The translations under genes were made by a program, and so were the position numbers. Shown one piece after another: positions 12,090-24,133 of a stretch of DNA of 64,000 nucleotides. Position 1 is the stretch's first letter. The number at the start of each line of letters is the position of its first letter. The notes under the pieces are model-generated. The model ran no database searches. It was not told where the DNA came from and saw nothing but the letters and a program-made list of their open reading frames with translations. This stretch comes from Kingdonia uniflora. Lineage: Eukaryota > Streptophyta > Magnoliopsida > Ranunculales > Circaeasteraceae. The stretch is taken from the NCBI GenBank assembly GCA_014058105.1, contig JACGCM010001844.1, positions 4,464,001 to 4,528,000 on the forward strand, read 5' to 3'.

Positions 12090-14876
12090 AATGAGTCCGC
12101 CTGAACTAGCAGAGCTTCGGAAACAGCTTGATGGACTATTGGAATCGGGTTTTATTCACCCCTCAAAGGCGCCATATGGTGCCCCAGTCTTATTTCAGAA
12201 GAAATAAGATGAAAGCCAACGATTATGTGTCGACTATCGAGCCCTGAACAAGGTAACGGTGAAGAACAAGTATTCAATACCGCTCATTGCTGACTTGTTC
12301 GACCAGCTTACATCTGCGAAGTACTTTTCTAAACTTGATTAGAGATCGGGTTACTATCAGGTCAGGATTGTTGCTGGAGACGAGCCGAAGACGACTTGTT
12401 CCACTCGGTATGGGGCATATGAATTTCTTGTAATGCCATTCTGCCTGGCCAACGCTCCTGTAACTTTTTGTATTCTTATGAATGAGCTCTTCCGAAAATA
12501 TATCAACAAGTTTGTGGTGGTGTATCTGGATGATATTGTTATATACAGCCGTACTATGGAAGAGCATCTTGAGCATCTTCACCTGGTATTCCATGTCTTA
12601 CGACAGAACCTGCTATATGTCAAGTTGGAGAAATGCTCATTCGTGTAAGAACAAGTTATGCTTCATGGACATGTTATTGGTGGAGGACAGATCCGTATGG
12701 ATATGGAAAAGGTCCGCGCCATTGAGGACTGAAGAGCTCCTACGGAGGTTATAGAGGTGCGTTCCTTTCTTGGCCTCGTAAACTACTACCGCAAGTTCAT
12801 CGAAGGGTATTTGAAACGCGCGGCACCCCTTACAGATCTTCTCAAGAAGGACCTATCCTGGTCTTGGTCTGAGAAATATTAAGCAGCCTTTGACGACCTG
12901 AAGCATGCGGTGATTACCAATCCAGTCCTAGCCTTGCCAGATATTTCCAAGCCATTTGAGGTGCATACCGATGCATCTAATTTTGCTATCGATGGGGTAT
13001 TGCTAAAGGAGGGACATCCGATGGCATACAAGAGCAGGAAGCTGAATGACACAGAGAGGAGGTATTCAGCACAGCAGAAGGAACTCTTAGCTATTGTACA
13101 TTATCTACGAGTATGGCGACACTATCTGTTGGGAATGAAGGTTCAGGTGCAGACCGATAATAGTGCGGCAAGCCATTTCCTTACACAGAAGAAGTTGACC
13201 TCAAAGAAGGCTCGTTGGCAAGAGTTTCTAGCCGAGTTTGATTTGGATCTCGAGCACAAGCCAGGGAGGATGAACAATGTGCCAGATGCATTAAGCCGTA
13301 AGGCTGAACTTGCGGCCATCTCTACAGCTGCCGAACAGTCTCACTCTTATGTTACCAGCACTCTTCAAGATAGGATCTGCGAAGGGTTAGCGGTGGATCC
13401 TCAGACCCAGGCCATCATTAATTTGGTGAAACAGGGGAAGACAAAACGGCTTTGTGTAGAAGATGGTCCTTTATACACGAAGGGACAATGAATTTATGTT
13501 CCTCGGTTCGCAGGACTACTAAGGGAGCTGATAAAGAAGTATCATGATACTCTTTGGACAGGCCATCCGGGTTGGCGGAGAACACTATCCTTGCTGCACA
13601 AAGGTTACTATTGGCCAAATGATCAAAATGAAGTGATGGATTATACGCGGACTTGTCACATTTTCCAGCAAGACAAAGTTGATCGGGATTTTCCACTTAG
13701 ACTGGTGGAACCGCTTCCTATACCGACACAACCTTGGGAAAGCGTCTCTCTAGACTTTATCTCTAGGTTACCCAAGACTAAAGGATATGGTTCCATTCTC
13801 GTGATCATCAACCGATTCTCTAAGTATGCAACATTCATTCCAACTCCAATTGTTTGTACGGCAGAGAAAACAGTGTGTCTCCTTGTGAAGCACATCGTTA
13901 AGTATTGAGGCGTGCCAAAGGACATTGTCAACGATAGAGATCCGAGATTCACTGGGAAGTTTTGGAGGGAAGTATTTAGATTACAGGGATCCACTCTCAA
14001 CTTCTCAACCAGTAATCATCCGCAATAAGATGGCCAGACAGAACGCCTTAATGCAATGTTGGAAGAGTACCTCTGGCACTTTGTCAGGGTAACAAGAAGG
14101 ACTGGGCCAAACTCTTGGATATTGTACAGTTTTTCTTTAATGTACAGAAGAGTTCCTCCACCAACAAGAGTCCTTCTGAGATGCTATTAGGACAGTAGCC
14201 CCTCACACCGCACACAGTAGCCTCCGATTACAAAGGAAGTGCTCTGAGAGCCTACCAGTTTGCAAAGGAATGGCAGAGAAATACTGATATTGCCCGGGCC
14301 TCTCTGGAGAAAGCGTCAACCAGAATGAAGAAATGGGCCGACCAGAAGAGACGACCAGATCCTTTTTAAGTTGGGGACCTTGTTCTGATCAAGGGATCCC
14401 ATCTCAAGCAGCGAGGTGGCAGAATACACCAAGGGCTAGTATCCAAGTACATTGGTCCGATGCCGATCATTGGAAAAGTTGGGAAGGTTTCCTACAAGCT
14501 TCAATTACCTTCCCACCTTCGCTTCATCCATCCAGTGATTCATGCCAGTGTTCTAAAGCCTTACCACCAAGACAAGGATGATCCAAGCAGAAGTTCCGTC
14601 AGGCCTCATGTTCCGCTCAAGCCAATCAGCTCAAGCGAAGTTCCAGAGAGTGTTCTTGATCACAGAGTGACCCATGTTGACCCAAACACCAAAGAGAAAG
14701 TCTACGAGTACCTTGTCAAGTGGAAAAATCTGCCAGATACAGAAGCCAGCTGGGAGCACCAAGATTTTCATCCCCTTCTGGTCCGACTAAGGAAGATTGA
14801 GGCCAAGCGAGAGAGGAAAGAGAACAAGCAGATGTGGAAGCAGAAGAAAAAGTTAACAAGGGCATCTCCAAGCTGA
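12090..14876 (+). pseudogene. Gypsy-1 pol: RT, RNase H, integrase, chromodomain
   Basis: Continues gag-pol in pieces. Reverse transcriptase at about 12090-12700 keeps the catalytic YLDD (about 12522). RNase H is at about 12950-13290 (HTDASNFA, QTDNSAA and PDALSRK). Integrase covers about 13500-14150, including a His/Cys N-terminal region and a DRDPRFTG catalytic motif. A C-terminal chromodomain lies at about 14640-14800 (YEYLVKWKNLPDTEASWE), the reader module that targets chromoviruses to modified histones. At least eight stops interrupt the frame (for example near 12207, 12340, 12646, 12730, 12881, 13489, 13905 and 14025), so no full polyprotein can be made. Confidence 0.9.
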
Positions 14877-14887
14877 GTGGGAGAGAG

Positions 14888-15306
14888 TGTGACGCCCAGG
14901 CTTTGTAAATAGTATCCTTAGGTTGTAAGATAGCTATGTACAAATTTTCATTTATTTTTGTAAATGTTAGCTTAGGAAAAAGGAGGAGTACGCTTCGTCT
15001 CCACTTTTGATGTTTCCTTTCAGAACTTAGTTGTTTTCCATTTTTCTATATATGTAGAGGACTTGTATCCAATACACCCAAGAAGGAATTTAAGCTTGTA
15101 ATAGTGCTTTGTAATAGTTGTTGATATATGAATGAAATGATGCCTTCAAAGACCCTTTGTACAGTGTTTGTGTTGCGTTGAGATTATGTGATGCTTTGCG
15201 ATGTTGTGTTGCTAAACGATTGATAGAAAAGAGTAATTAGGCTTACTTGGGACAGGTGTCTCGAGTGCCACACGTGCCAAGCTTGAGTTTAAGTTGGTCT
15301 GTGTCA
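14888..15306 (+). repeat. Gypsy-1 3' LTR
   Basis: 419 bases, partner of 9715-10132. It is preceded by a purine tract (gtgggagagag, 14877-14887) and followed by the gacat target duplication at 15307-15311. Confidence 0.95.
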
Positions 15307-15311
15307 GACAT

Positions 15312-15640
15312 ATTTATCGATCTAGTAGTACAATTATAAATAAAATAGCTTTGCCTGTAAAGCATTGAATAAAAATGATTAGCGTGATTCTTATTGGCAC
15401 TAGTTATCATTGTTTGAACAACAATTCCGGACATTTAGTTATAGATAACACTCACCCAAAAAGTTAAATATAAGCACTTATTAAAAAATAGTAACACCCT
15501 TTTTTGGGAAGTACAAAGAAATAATTTTTAGTTTTGGTGGGAAAAAAATGGATGGTTTCTATTTTAGATTTAATCTCCTCATCATGGAGATCATTACCAC
15601 ATATCTCTTAAATGTCAAACTATAATATAATGGATACAGG
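15312..15640. other. Spacer, nothing recognised
   Basis: Remainder of the former L18ae intron between Gypsy-1 and exon 1. It joins logically to the DNA left of 9710. Confidence 0.4.
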
Positions 15641-15656
15641 GAAAGAGGGTACTCGC

Positions 15657-15802
15657 GAAAACCATCGAATGCCGCAACCAAAACAAGTAAGAGGTTTTTC
15701 ATAATGTCGCTTCCCTTTTTCACGTTCACGTAACTGGTAATCTTCTACATCTCTGATCAGCATAAACTTGCCTTTTTCACGTTCCTCAGGATCTGAAGCC
15801 AA
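15657..15802 (-). pseudogene. L18ae-family membrane protein fragment, exon 1
   Basis: The minus strand encodes KFMLIRDVEDYQL, then EKPLTCFGCGIRWFS, the N-terminal signature of plant L18ae-like membrane proteins. A 14-base duplication (cctttttcacgttc, twice) has inserted about eight extra residues between these motifs. The exon ends TTTTC followed by gcgagt, where a normal gtgagt donor would be expected, so splicing is probably weakened. No ATG opens the frame here, so the true start is upstream or lost. Exon 2 is at 8369-8486, 7 kb away beyond Gypsy-1. It lies between parts of the CACTA genes and on the same strand, as expected for a captured gene. Confidence 0.6.
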
Positions 15803-16005
15803 AATGTCATCTTTTTAATAATTTGTGCAATATTAACATTTTCTTAAGTCATGATATACTAGGCAGTAGGCACACCTATGACCTCATGATCTAGTGCATC
15901 ATAAAAGTTGTAAGGGACAACGATGGAATTAATGAATGAGATCGACAATAGAAAAGGATAATAGTGAAGGTAAGTTCTCATAGTTAAGTTCCCTAATCAT
16001 ACCTA

Positions 16006-16110
16006 AAACTAAACCTCTGGATCTGCCTGTAGATCCCTTTCACTTTTGAATCCCTTGCTGCTATGTTCACTTGTGCACTATAGGATCTCAATACATCCTC
16101 ACTCGCGCTC
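16006..16110. repeat. Duplicated segment, copy 1
   Basis: About 90 bases match 16890-16985 in the same orientation; the shared core contains cccttgctgctatgttcact and 'ataggatctca'. On the minus strand it reads SAQVNIAARD-like in one frame. I do not recognise the source; it may be a captured exon duplicated in tandem. Confidence 0.7.
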
Positions 16111-16135
16111 CTCATTTGTACAATTGAAAGCCTCA

Positions 16136-16467
16136 TCTTCCACAACAAATTCTTCTCCTCTTGAGTCTCGTATTCCACGTACTGTACGAACGCCAATCAG
16201 GTACATGCCGTCTACAACAGTAACTCTGCTTCCATCAAAATGAAACATTATGGAAATAAGCTAATAAATGAGAGCCATAAAATGCACAAATTACATTTCC
16301 AACATGTAATATCCCCTTAACAAATAGAAAAGGAAGTAGAAAGGGTAAAGGTGACTCCTAGACTTACTTTGCTTCACAATTTGGATGGCCTGAGTGACAG
16401 ATTCGACTTGTAAAGTTAGCCTTGTGCATGGTGTCAGCAACAACTAGATCATACCCGTCACAGTCAC
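16136..16467 (-). pseudogene. Captured SET-domain exons, ATXR3/SDG2-like
   Basis: Two spliced exons on the minus strand. Exon 16368-16467 encodes GDCDGYDLVVADTMHKAN then SRICHSGHPNCEAK. Exon from 16225 down encodes VTVVDGMYLIGVRTVRGI. Borders are canonical (acceptor tttcaag, donor gtaagtc, acceptor gaagcag) and the phase joins Lys-Val correctly. The order and wording match the SET domain of the plant H3K4 methyltransferase ATXR3 (SDG2) as I remember it. The cysteine expected in CHSC..PNC is glycine here, and the homology stops where the catalytic tyrosine region should follow, so no enzyme is made. It lies inside the CACTA-like element in its gene orientation, so I infer transduplication. A search against ATXR3 would settle identity. 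Confidence 0.65.
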
Positions 16468-16889
16468 CTTGAAAAACATAACCAAATTCAGATGAATTCA
16501 CTGCAAATGAGTGCAGAAGTTGCACAGGGTAACCTTACAAAGACTGGCCCTTCTCCCCCTAAAAACCAATAGCTACGTACTCCTTTGTACTCCTAAACTA
16601 CGTACTCCTTTGTACATTTTTTCCGCGCCTTCATATGGATAAATAAAGATTCAAAGGGAGCTAGAAGCAAAGAAAGGTTCTGTTAGAGCTGTTAATAAGC
16701 AGACCAAAGGAATCCAAAGGAATATTGCTATTGTTTTAAATGCCTTAGAATCTCGCAAAGAGTGCTACTGCCACAAAACAACAATGAAACAAAGAAGAGA
16801 GAAAATCTATAGAATGAAAGAAAAGCAAAACAAAGCAAAGCAAAGCATCTTCAAAGACAGGCTAATGTATAGTCCATACCTTTCCATCC

Positions 16890-16985
16890 ATTTTCTGAAA
16901 CCTTTAGATCTGTCTGTAGATTCCTTTCACTTGTACATCCCTTGCTGCTATGTTCACTTGTGCAATATAGGATCTCATTAGATCT
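16890..16985. repeat. Duplicated segment, copy 2
   Basis: Partner of 16006-16110 about 880 bases away, in the same orientation. The copies bracket the SET-domain fragment. Confidence 0.7.
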
Positions 16986-17569
16986 ATTTGTTGCATCCTG
17001 GAAATCAAGTTAAATGTAAACACAAGAGTATAACATAATATGTATGATAGGCAAGAGAGACATGTGTACATTTTAAAGAGAAAAGGTGAGCAGTAGTACT
17101 CACTCTAACTTCCTGACAATCTTCCTCAAGCTCATGGAGACATGTTCCAATCAAATCAAATGCTATACACTCATATACACCTTAAAACGGAAAAATCTAC
17201 GCACTCCAATATATGGGGGAAAAACCTAATACATGTACTCCATATACATAGAAAACAAACCAATTCAAACAATAAATTAATAGCAATAAACTAACATAAG
17301 ATTCCATATCTAAAAGATGCACTCTAGAGTGCAATTAGTTCCATATTGATCTAATCAAACAATATATAAGAATTTCATGCATAGAAGAATCACACAAAGT
17401 GCATTTTCAAAATGAAAAAAAAAAACATAAACTAACGCGATCTAAAATGCCAACTGTTTCGGAAGGTAAATTTGAATAAGCAACTCAATCCTGCAAAACA
17501 AATAATGAACATGACTACTTTGAAACTCTAATTTTCTTAAACTGAAAATAAAAGTAAAGACGAATAGAA

Positions 17570-17850
17570 TTTGTACCTCATTAATGATTTTCAAGAGCAA
17601 AGAGGGGTACTTAAACCACTCGCCCACTGGAATATTGCGAAAGAACATTCCTCGCCTACCAGAAACCTCCGCATCTTCATCAATAACAAGGTCTACCAAA
17701 ATATCATACTCATTGGGATTATTTGTTCGATTATGAGGAAATATTGCCCTACCCACGACAACTACTTCGTCCCAGTGAAAGTTAACAAAATGAATACCAA
17801 CCTCCCGCTCATGTCTACGAACATGACTCGACGCCTACAAAAATTGCATT
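17570..17850 (-). pseudogene. Unrecognised captured exon
   Basis: A minus-strand exon-like stretch ends at a good donor (attaatgag, then gtacaa, about 17577). It encodes FVNFHWDEVVVVGRAIF, NEYDILVDLVIDEDAE and GMFFRNIPVGEWFKYPSLLL. This is well-formed protein sequence unlike the CACTA transposase parts around it. A smaller candidate exon lies near 17105-17160 (IGTCLHELEEDCQEVR). Both may be pieces of one captured host gene; I cannot name it. Confidence 0.4.
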
Positions 17851-17983
17851 AATGTACCTTATTAATTTAAAAATTGTAAGAAGAAAAAGTAGCTAAAAGA
17901 GATATTTCGTGCAAATGCTTACCTCTGAGGTGTGATATGGACTTGCATTTTGCGTTCTCAGACCTTCTCTAGTTGCATTCTCT

Positions 17984-18970
17984 TTAAGGGTTTGACCTCA
18001 TCAAGACGACATTAAGCTTATTATTGATTCCTTTATATGCTAGTTTCCCCTCCTTCATGATTGTCCTTGCATGTTTCATGTGTTTTAGCATAGATTTTGT
18101 TACAAGAATACCCTCTCCACATACACGACCCTTTTTTTTAGGGCCATATGCTTGTCTTACCGGGTCATCGTCCACATCGTAATGTTTAAACTCGGGATTC
18201 TTCTCAACGTTAGATTTGAATTCGGCATGCAAATAAAAAATATGGATGTAACTATAACATGTATATTTATATCAAAGTATTATCTTTGGGAAACACAAAT
18301 TGGAAATGAAACGAAGTTCATTAGTTTATATGAAAATATTTATGTAATAAGAAAATCTAAATATGTCAATTTTCAATTATAATCTTACCACTATAGCCTC
18401 GAGATATGGCGTAAGGAAAGATCCATCAGAGCACGTGTGACCAATAAGAAAATAATATGTTCTAGCGGTCTCAGGATCTTCACTTCTCTGTTGAAAAAAT
18501 ATCACAAGTTAACTAAGATGATTTATTCATAATTAAACACTTGGAAAAAAAAACATACCATATAATGAGATAGTCTATATATTCCTGTTTTCCCTGCTAT
18601 GTGTGGGCTTTGCATTTTACTTCTATTTACTTTATTCCTAGCTCGCATAGCAACAACCTTTGGATCATAACTCAAATCAACAAACCGTTCCCAATCTTCC
18701 TGAATTATTCTCGTTGGGCAATTTCTTTTTTTTTTTGCATCGTTTGTAGGATACTTATCGTAAACTTTCCTCAACTCATATTATTTATTTTTCCAAGCTA
18801 TATTAGTACCTATCAAGACCGTATCCTTTGCTGCTAGCGGGAGCTCATACTCATTCTATAATGTTAAAAATAAATAAAACTTAAAAAAGTAATTGCAATA
18901 AGAACGAGGCGTACTATGACATTAATAATAACAACTTACACTAAGGCTATTCCAAATTAATATTTTCGTA
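17984..18970 (-). pseudogene. CACTA second gene (TnpA/PTTA-like), 3' part
   Basis: Three exons on the minus strand. About 18555-18970 holds RKVYDKYPTNDAKKK and IIQEDWERFVDLSYDP then a conserved arginine/asparagine/serine block. About 18390-18490 encodes RTYYFLIGHTCSDGSF. About 17984-18232 encodes a lysine-rich stretch ending at a stop. The EDW..FV motif and block order are typical of the plant transposase_24 (PTTA/En-Spm) family, the DNA-binding partner of TNP2 in CACTA elements. Gypsy-2 is inserted in the first exon; the upstream half is at 24702-24970. An in-frame stop and low-quality junctions show decay. Confidence 0.7.
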
Positions 18971-18972
18971 TC

Positions 18973-18977
18973 ATTTG
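18973..18977. repeat. Gypsy-2 target-site duplication, left
   Basis: atttg before the element, repeated exactly at 24693-24697. Confidence 0.88.
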
Positions 18978-19516
18978 TAGTCCACAATACGATTGCGAAG
19001 CTTTTATTTAGTAGAGAAACACGAAGAGCACCAATTGGATTTGAAAAAATAGAGAATTCAATTACTAAAATAAGCAATTACAATGATAATCTCTCAAACC
19101 CTAGGCTTCTCTCCGAACTCTTTTCAGATCTAACATAACCTAGAAAATAACCTAAGTTTCATTTATATACTAGGGAACTCGAAAAATCATAAAGAACAAA
19201 TCTCGAGGCAAAATAACGCCTGAGATTCCAAAACACCGCCAAAGTCGTTCGAACAAACTAGGGAGTTATTCGAACAACTTTATGCCTAATTGATCTAACT
19301 CGTTCGAACGACACTCAACTTCGTTCGAACAATATATGGCTCTGGGCCAAATTCCAGAGGACATGACAACTCATTCGAACGACACTAAACTTCGTTCGAA
19401 CGAAATATGGCACTCGGCCAAAATTCCAGGGAATATGTCAACTCGTTCGAATGACTATTAACCTCATTCGAATGACTTTGAAAAATCTTTAAATAACTCT
19501 AGATCCTCCTGGATCA
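18978..19516 (-). repeat. Gypsy-2 3' LTR
   Basis: 539 bases, matching 24134-24692 with many scattered differences. Contains several copies of the 12-base palindrome TCGTTCGAACGA or near variants (between about 19245 and 19475). Confidence 0.9.
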
Positions 19517-19530
19517 TGGCTCCCCCCTTT
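19517..19530 (-). other. Gypsy-2 polypurine tract
   Basis: Reads aaaggggggagcca on the minus strand directly before the 3' LTR, the site for plus-strand priming. Confidence 0.75.
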
Positions 19531-19554
19531 AGGAGCCTTGAGCTCCTGCTCAAG

Positions 19555-22500
19555 CTAGAACTTGAGATGTGAGAACGCGGCGATGCCCAACACCCCGTTG
19601 TACCACTTCGACTTAAACGGTAGCTGACATGTCTTCCCAACTTGGAATGAATCAATAGCACCCCGTCTTGTAGTATGAACCTTTCGCTCTAGAATACCAT
19701 CCTCCGGCAACGAATCTTCTCTTTTCATCCATAAGTCATCAACTAACGGTAGGTGAGTATCGATTGCAGAGTCTTCATCCAAAAGAGACGGTTAAATAGC
19801 TTTAAATGCTCGGCATTAATCACCTAATACATCTTCATGAAAGGTGGCAAATCCAACTGGAATGCATTGTCACCAATCTTCTTGAATATCAAAAACGGAC
19901 CATCACAGATAGGTTTGAGCTTCTTACCTTCCCCCTTAAGCTGTTCCTTACCCAAATGCAACCAAACGAGGTCTCCCTCAAGAAAAGTACACTCAACCTT
20001 ATGCTTATCGTGGCGAGCCTTATACTTCGATTTGAATCTTCTTCAACTGAGCTTCAACTACCTCGTAAACATTGCTGATCTTCTCAATGAAATGCTGATC
20101 TTTAACCTGCTCATCTTCCTCCATCCCTGACACTGTCTTTCCACCAAGACTAAACGCCAAATCAAAAAGATTTTGCGGCAAGTACCCCAAACAAACTTCA
20201 AAAGGAGACTTCAACGTGGAACCATAAATTACCCGGTTGAATACAAATTGAAGATACGGTAAACTCATATCCCAAGTCTTAGGATGCTTTGAATAGAATC
20301 CCCGTAATAAATGTACCAAAGTGTGGTTAGTGACCTCTGTTTGCCCGTCTATCTGCGAATGAAAAGTGGTACTTCTCTTCAACTTAGTGTCTATCATCCC
20401 CCATAACGATCTCCAGAAATGCACCAAAAAGCAGCTATCCCTATCAAAAATAATATAAGAAAGGAGCCCAAAATACCTCCAGATGTCTCTGAAAAATAAT
20501 CATACTGCTCCTTCCCCTGTGATCGTCTCCTGGCATGGAATAAGAATAATCATCTTGCTGAATCGATCAACCACCACAAAAAAATAGTCATTCTTACACC
20601 TGGTCATGGCCAAACCACCCATAAAATTCATCAAAATACTCTCCCGAGGTCGACTAGGAACTGGCAATGGTAAGTACAGTCTTGTCTACCTATTGAAAGG
20701 CTTCGATGTGTTGCATAGCACGCAACCGCGAACCACACGAGAAATATCCACCTACATCTTCGGCCAATAGACATAACGCCATGAATTCAAAAGAGTCTTC
20801 TCAACCCCAAAATGACCTGCCACCCGAGAACAATGTGCCTCTGGAATCTACTGTAAACGGTCTCCACCCTCATGAATACATAGTAGACTGCCCCTGTAAA
20901 TCAAACCATCCTTCAGAACATACTCACACATCTTTCCCTGCAACAACTTCTCGTGAATCACACTGAACTCCTTGTCGTCGTCATACCCTAAAACGTACTA
21001 AGAATGAACAATCGGCTGGATCTGCATAACTACCAACAAAGCAGAAATAGTTGGTAATGGAGGTCTAGATAACATATCAGCCATCTTATTGTCTACTCCT
21101 TTCTTATACTTGATCAATAAGGAAAACTACTGATGGTACGACATCCACTTCATATGGCGAGCTTGCTGAAGCTTGGACTGCGCAGATAAGAACTATAATG
21201 ATATGTGATCGGAATGTGCGACAACCTCCTTCCCCAATAAGTAACTCCGCCAATACTTCACTGATTGATATAACGCGTAGAACTTCTTATCGTAGGTAGT
21301 TGCATACTGCTCTTGTAAACATCTCAGAATGGTAAGCAACCGGCTTCCCATCCTGTAAAAGGATTACCCCCAAAGAAAAGTCTGACGCATCTATCTCGAC
21401 CTCAAAAGGCCGCTGTAAATTAGGTAATACTAACACTGGTGCATCCGTAATCTTCCGCTTCAATAACATAAAGGTCTTCTTATGGTGATCTTCCCACACA
21501 AACTGTACCCCGGTCTTTGTCAAAGAATGCAACGGTGCGGCTAGTTGTGAAAAATGCCAAATAAATTACCATAAATACTAACAAGAACCCATAAAACTCC
21601 TCACTTTCGTCACTGTACGGGGTCTAGACCAATTAATAATGACCGAGACCTTCTCTGGATCGACCTTAAGCTCGCCGCCACCAACAATAAAACCCAAATA
21701 GACTAGCTCCCGTTTCCCAAACTCGTACTTCTTCCCGTTCAAAAAAAACTATTGTGATTGTAAAGTGCCCAACACTTTGCGTAAATGCTTAAGATGTTCC
21801 TCCCCTATACGACTATATATCAAGATATCATTCAAATATATAATCACAAAATCATCAATAAACGTATGAAGTACCTCATTCATTAGCAGCATAAATGCCA
21901 TTGGAGCATTGCATAACCTAAAAGGCATCACTAACCACTCAAATAACAAATATTTGGTTTTGAATGCTATCTTCCAAGTATCCTCTTCCTGGATTCTATC
22001 TTGATGGTAACCCGACTTAAGATCTAACTTGGTAAAAGACCGAGTCGTCTGCGACTCATCTAAAAGCTCATCAATCCGTGGAAGCGGATAGCGATTCTTC
22101 ACTGTAATCCAGTTCAACGTTCGATAATCCACACACATCTCCCAAGACCCATCCTTCTTCGGTACCAGTAGTACCGGCGAACCATAAGGAGAGCAACTCG
22201 GATTAATAACTCCTTACTATGGGAGTTCATGTACCTGTTTCCTGATCTCATCAGACTTAGTAACAAAAGTTTGATATAACCAAATATTGGGTAGTGGCTC
22301 ACCATTCACGAAGGTAATATCATGCTCCACATCCCTCTTACACGGCATCCCTTCTATGCTAAGAAACAAGTCTTCATACTCCTCTTGCAACTCCCCTATA
22401 TCGGTTTGTTGCTTAGGAGACATTGCCAAAGTAGGCAATACTGCAGCCAACGAACCCTCTTGAACCTGTCGCACCAATAATAAAACAAATTTGTCGCTCA

Positions 22501-22882
22501 TATTAACCAAACTTTTTGCCTCAGTTGTCGTTACCAAATTACTGGTAGTGATATGTTCCTTGTACTCATTAATATGAAACTCGATCCCATCCTTCACCAA
22601 GCAATACTTGCGAGCATGATGGTAAAGGATTGCATCTCGGTCCCAAAGATGAGGGTTACCCAAGATGACTTGATACACATCCAACAGAACCACCTCACAT
22701 GTCACTTCGTCAATAAACTTCTTAGTAATCGCAAACTTGAACGTACACTGCTTAGTGATCTTCAACTCCACGTCTTTCTGATTCCAACCCAAATCATACG
22801 GCTTCGGATGAGCCACAATAGCCAAACCCATCTTCTTCACTGCCGCCTTAGAAATTAAATTCTTCTGACTACCCAGATCCAT
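19555..22882 (-). pseudogene. Gypsy-2 pol (protease, RT, RNase H, integrase)
   Basis: Read leftwards on the minus strand. The protease region (about 22882-22550) has DLGSQKNLIS where D-S/T-G is expected, so the catalytic triad is altered. Reverse transcriptase (about 22140-21750) opens with CVDYRTLN and carries YLND in place of YLDD, losing a catalytic aspartate. RNase H piece is at about 21530-21290 (VEIDASDFSLG). The integrase C-terminal part (about 20430-20020) has FHSQIDGQTEV and NRVIYGST. The tail at about 19780-19560 holds HTTRRGAIDSF and LPFKSKWYNG. Stops and frameshifts separate all pieces. Confidence 0.85.
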
Positions 22883-22966
22883 GATGGCCTCGACTAAGCT
22901 CTACTTCATCTGAATGCTAACAAAGAAAAGCTCTTCCCGACTCACCTCGTCAATAGCTAGAGGTTG

Positions 22967-24094
22967 CTAAAACATTAGAGTAAGCTTAGAATTTGGCTTA
23001 TCTAAATCCGGAAGATCGACAAAGCTCCGAGTGAAGCTTCCAACATCTATCGAAATTGTGCCCATTAGCCTTGCAATGACTACAGATAGCCCCTTTGAAT
23101 GAAGACCCCTCTCCTTTGGACTCCCATTTCTTATCAAACTTCCAATTAGCCTTGTACCCTGACTTGTTCTTATCGTCTTTCTTCTCACTCTTCAAGTACT
23201 TGCCTTCAATGGCAATTGCTTTAATGGTAGCGTTTTTGATATTTTCCACTTTGAAGAGCTTTAATTCTCTTCTAATGGACTCCGACAAACCCCCTGTATA
23301 CTTCATGAACACGTCGTACTCATCCACGTCAATATCCAAAACCAATGCTTGGATATGAAATTTCGTAATGAATTGTTGTACAGATTGCCCAAACTTTTGG
23401 CGCAAATTGTGCCATTTATACCACCGCTCCTGTTCATACCCAATGGGATAGAATTGTTTCCTCACCAAAACTTTGAATTTCTTCTAACTCAGACTACCGA
23501 CATCATGTCATTTCTGATAGGATTTCCACCACGTCAGTGAGTGACTTGTAAATTTCAAAAAAGTGAAACAAATCTTCTGTGGGTTTGAATATTTTTCAAT
23601 GGAAAAATAGGTCTCCAACCTATCTAACCATTTATCTAATTTCTCAGCATCGACGAAACCATCAAAAACTGAAATCTCAATTTTCAAACCAATACGAAGA
23701 TTTTGCATAGGATTCATTGACTTACCAAAACCTGGTGCTCCTTGACGGAATTGACATCACTAGAATCACTATCCATCCCCGTATTATCCTCATCTCCATC
23801 CCCCTCCATAACCCCTTTTCTTCTCGAGCGGCCTCACCGATGAGTGTGACCTTGCCGTATCCTCGAAGTGGAAGCCTTCGCGAGGTTTGTGAGACGTAAT
23901 TGGCTGACCAACACCCCTACAATAGAAGTTAGGTCAGAAACTATCATTTCCAAAAGCGTGAGTCGATCGTTGGCCTCGTCCATCTTCAAATCGGTATTCT
24001 TCTTCGAATTAGGTTTGCGATGAATCGTCATCGGACTCACTAGCTTCTCCTTCGTTTGCTTGAGACGGTCACGTGTAAGGACCATAAACCACAA
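22967..24094 (-). pseudogene. Gypsy-2 gag
   Basis: Pieces on the minus strand: a start region with a short coiled coil (24094-23834), the Gag core (FDGFVDAEKLDKWLDRLETY at about 23660, then TWWKSYQK) and, in a further frame, QERWYKWHNLRQKFGQSVQQ. A zinc knuckle of form C-x2-C-x4-H-x4-C (CSHCKANGHNFDRC, about 23060) is intact. Frameshifts and stops break it near 23510 and 23720. Confidence 0.85.
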
Positions 24095-24121
24095 TCAACC
24101 CCCCGAGAATCGAACTGGAAA

Positions 24122-24132
24122 ACTGATACCAC
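24122..24132 (-). other. Gypsy-2 primer-binding site
   Basis: Minus strand gtggtatcagt next to the 5' LTR, again the initiator methionine tRNA type. Confidence 0.75.
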
Positions 24133-24133
24133 T

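Larger units (their letters stand above)
9715..15306 (+). mobile_element. Gypsy-1, Ty3-type chromovirus retrotransposon
   Basis: Complete structure: 5' LTR, primer-binding site, gag-pol, chromodomain, purine tract, 3' LTR and a 5-bp target duplication (gacat). Domain order protease, reverse transcriptase, RNase H, integrase, chromodomain places it in the plant chromoviruses, probably near Tekay/Del. The LTRs differ at roughly 15 of 418 positions by eye, so it is fairly young, yet pol carries many stops. Several are TAG, TAA or TGA where CAG, CAA or TGG is expected, as in methylated, silenced copies. It sits in the former L18ae intron inside the CACTA-like element. Confidence 0.95.
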
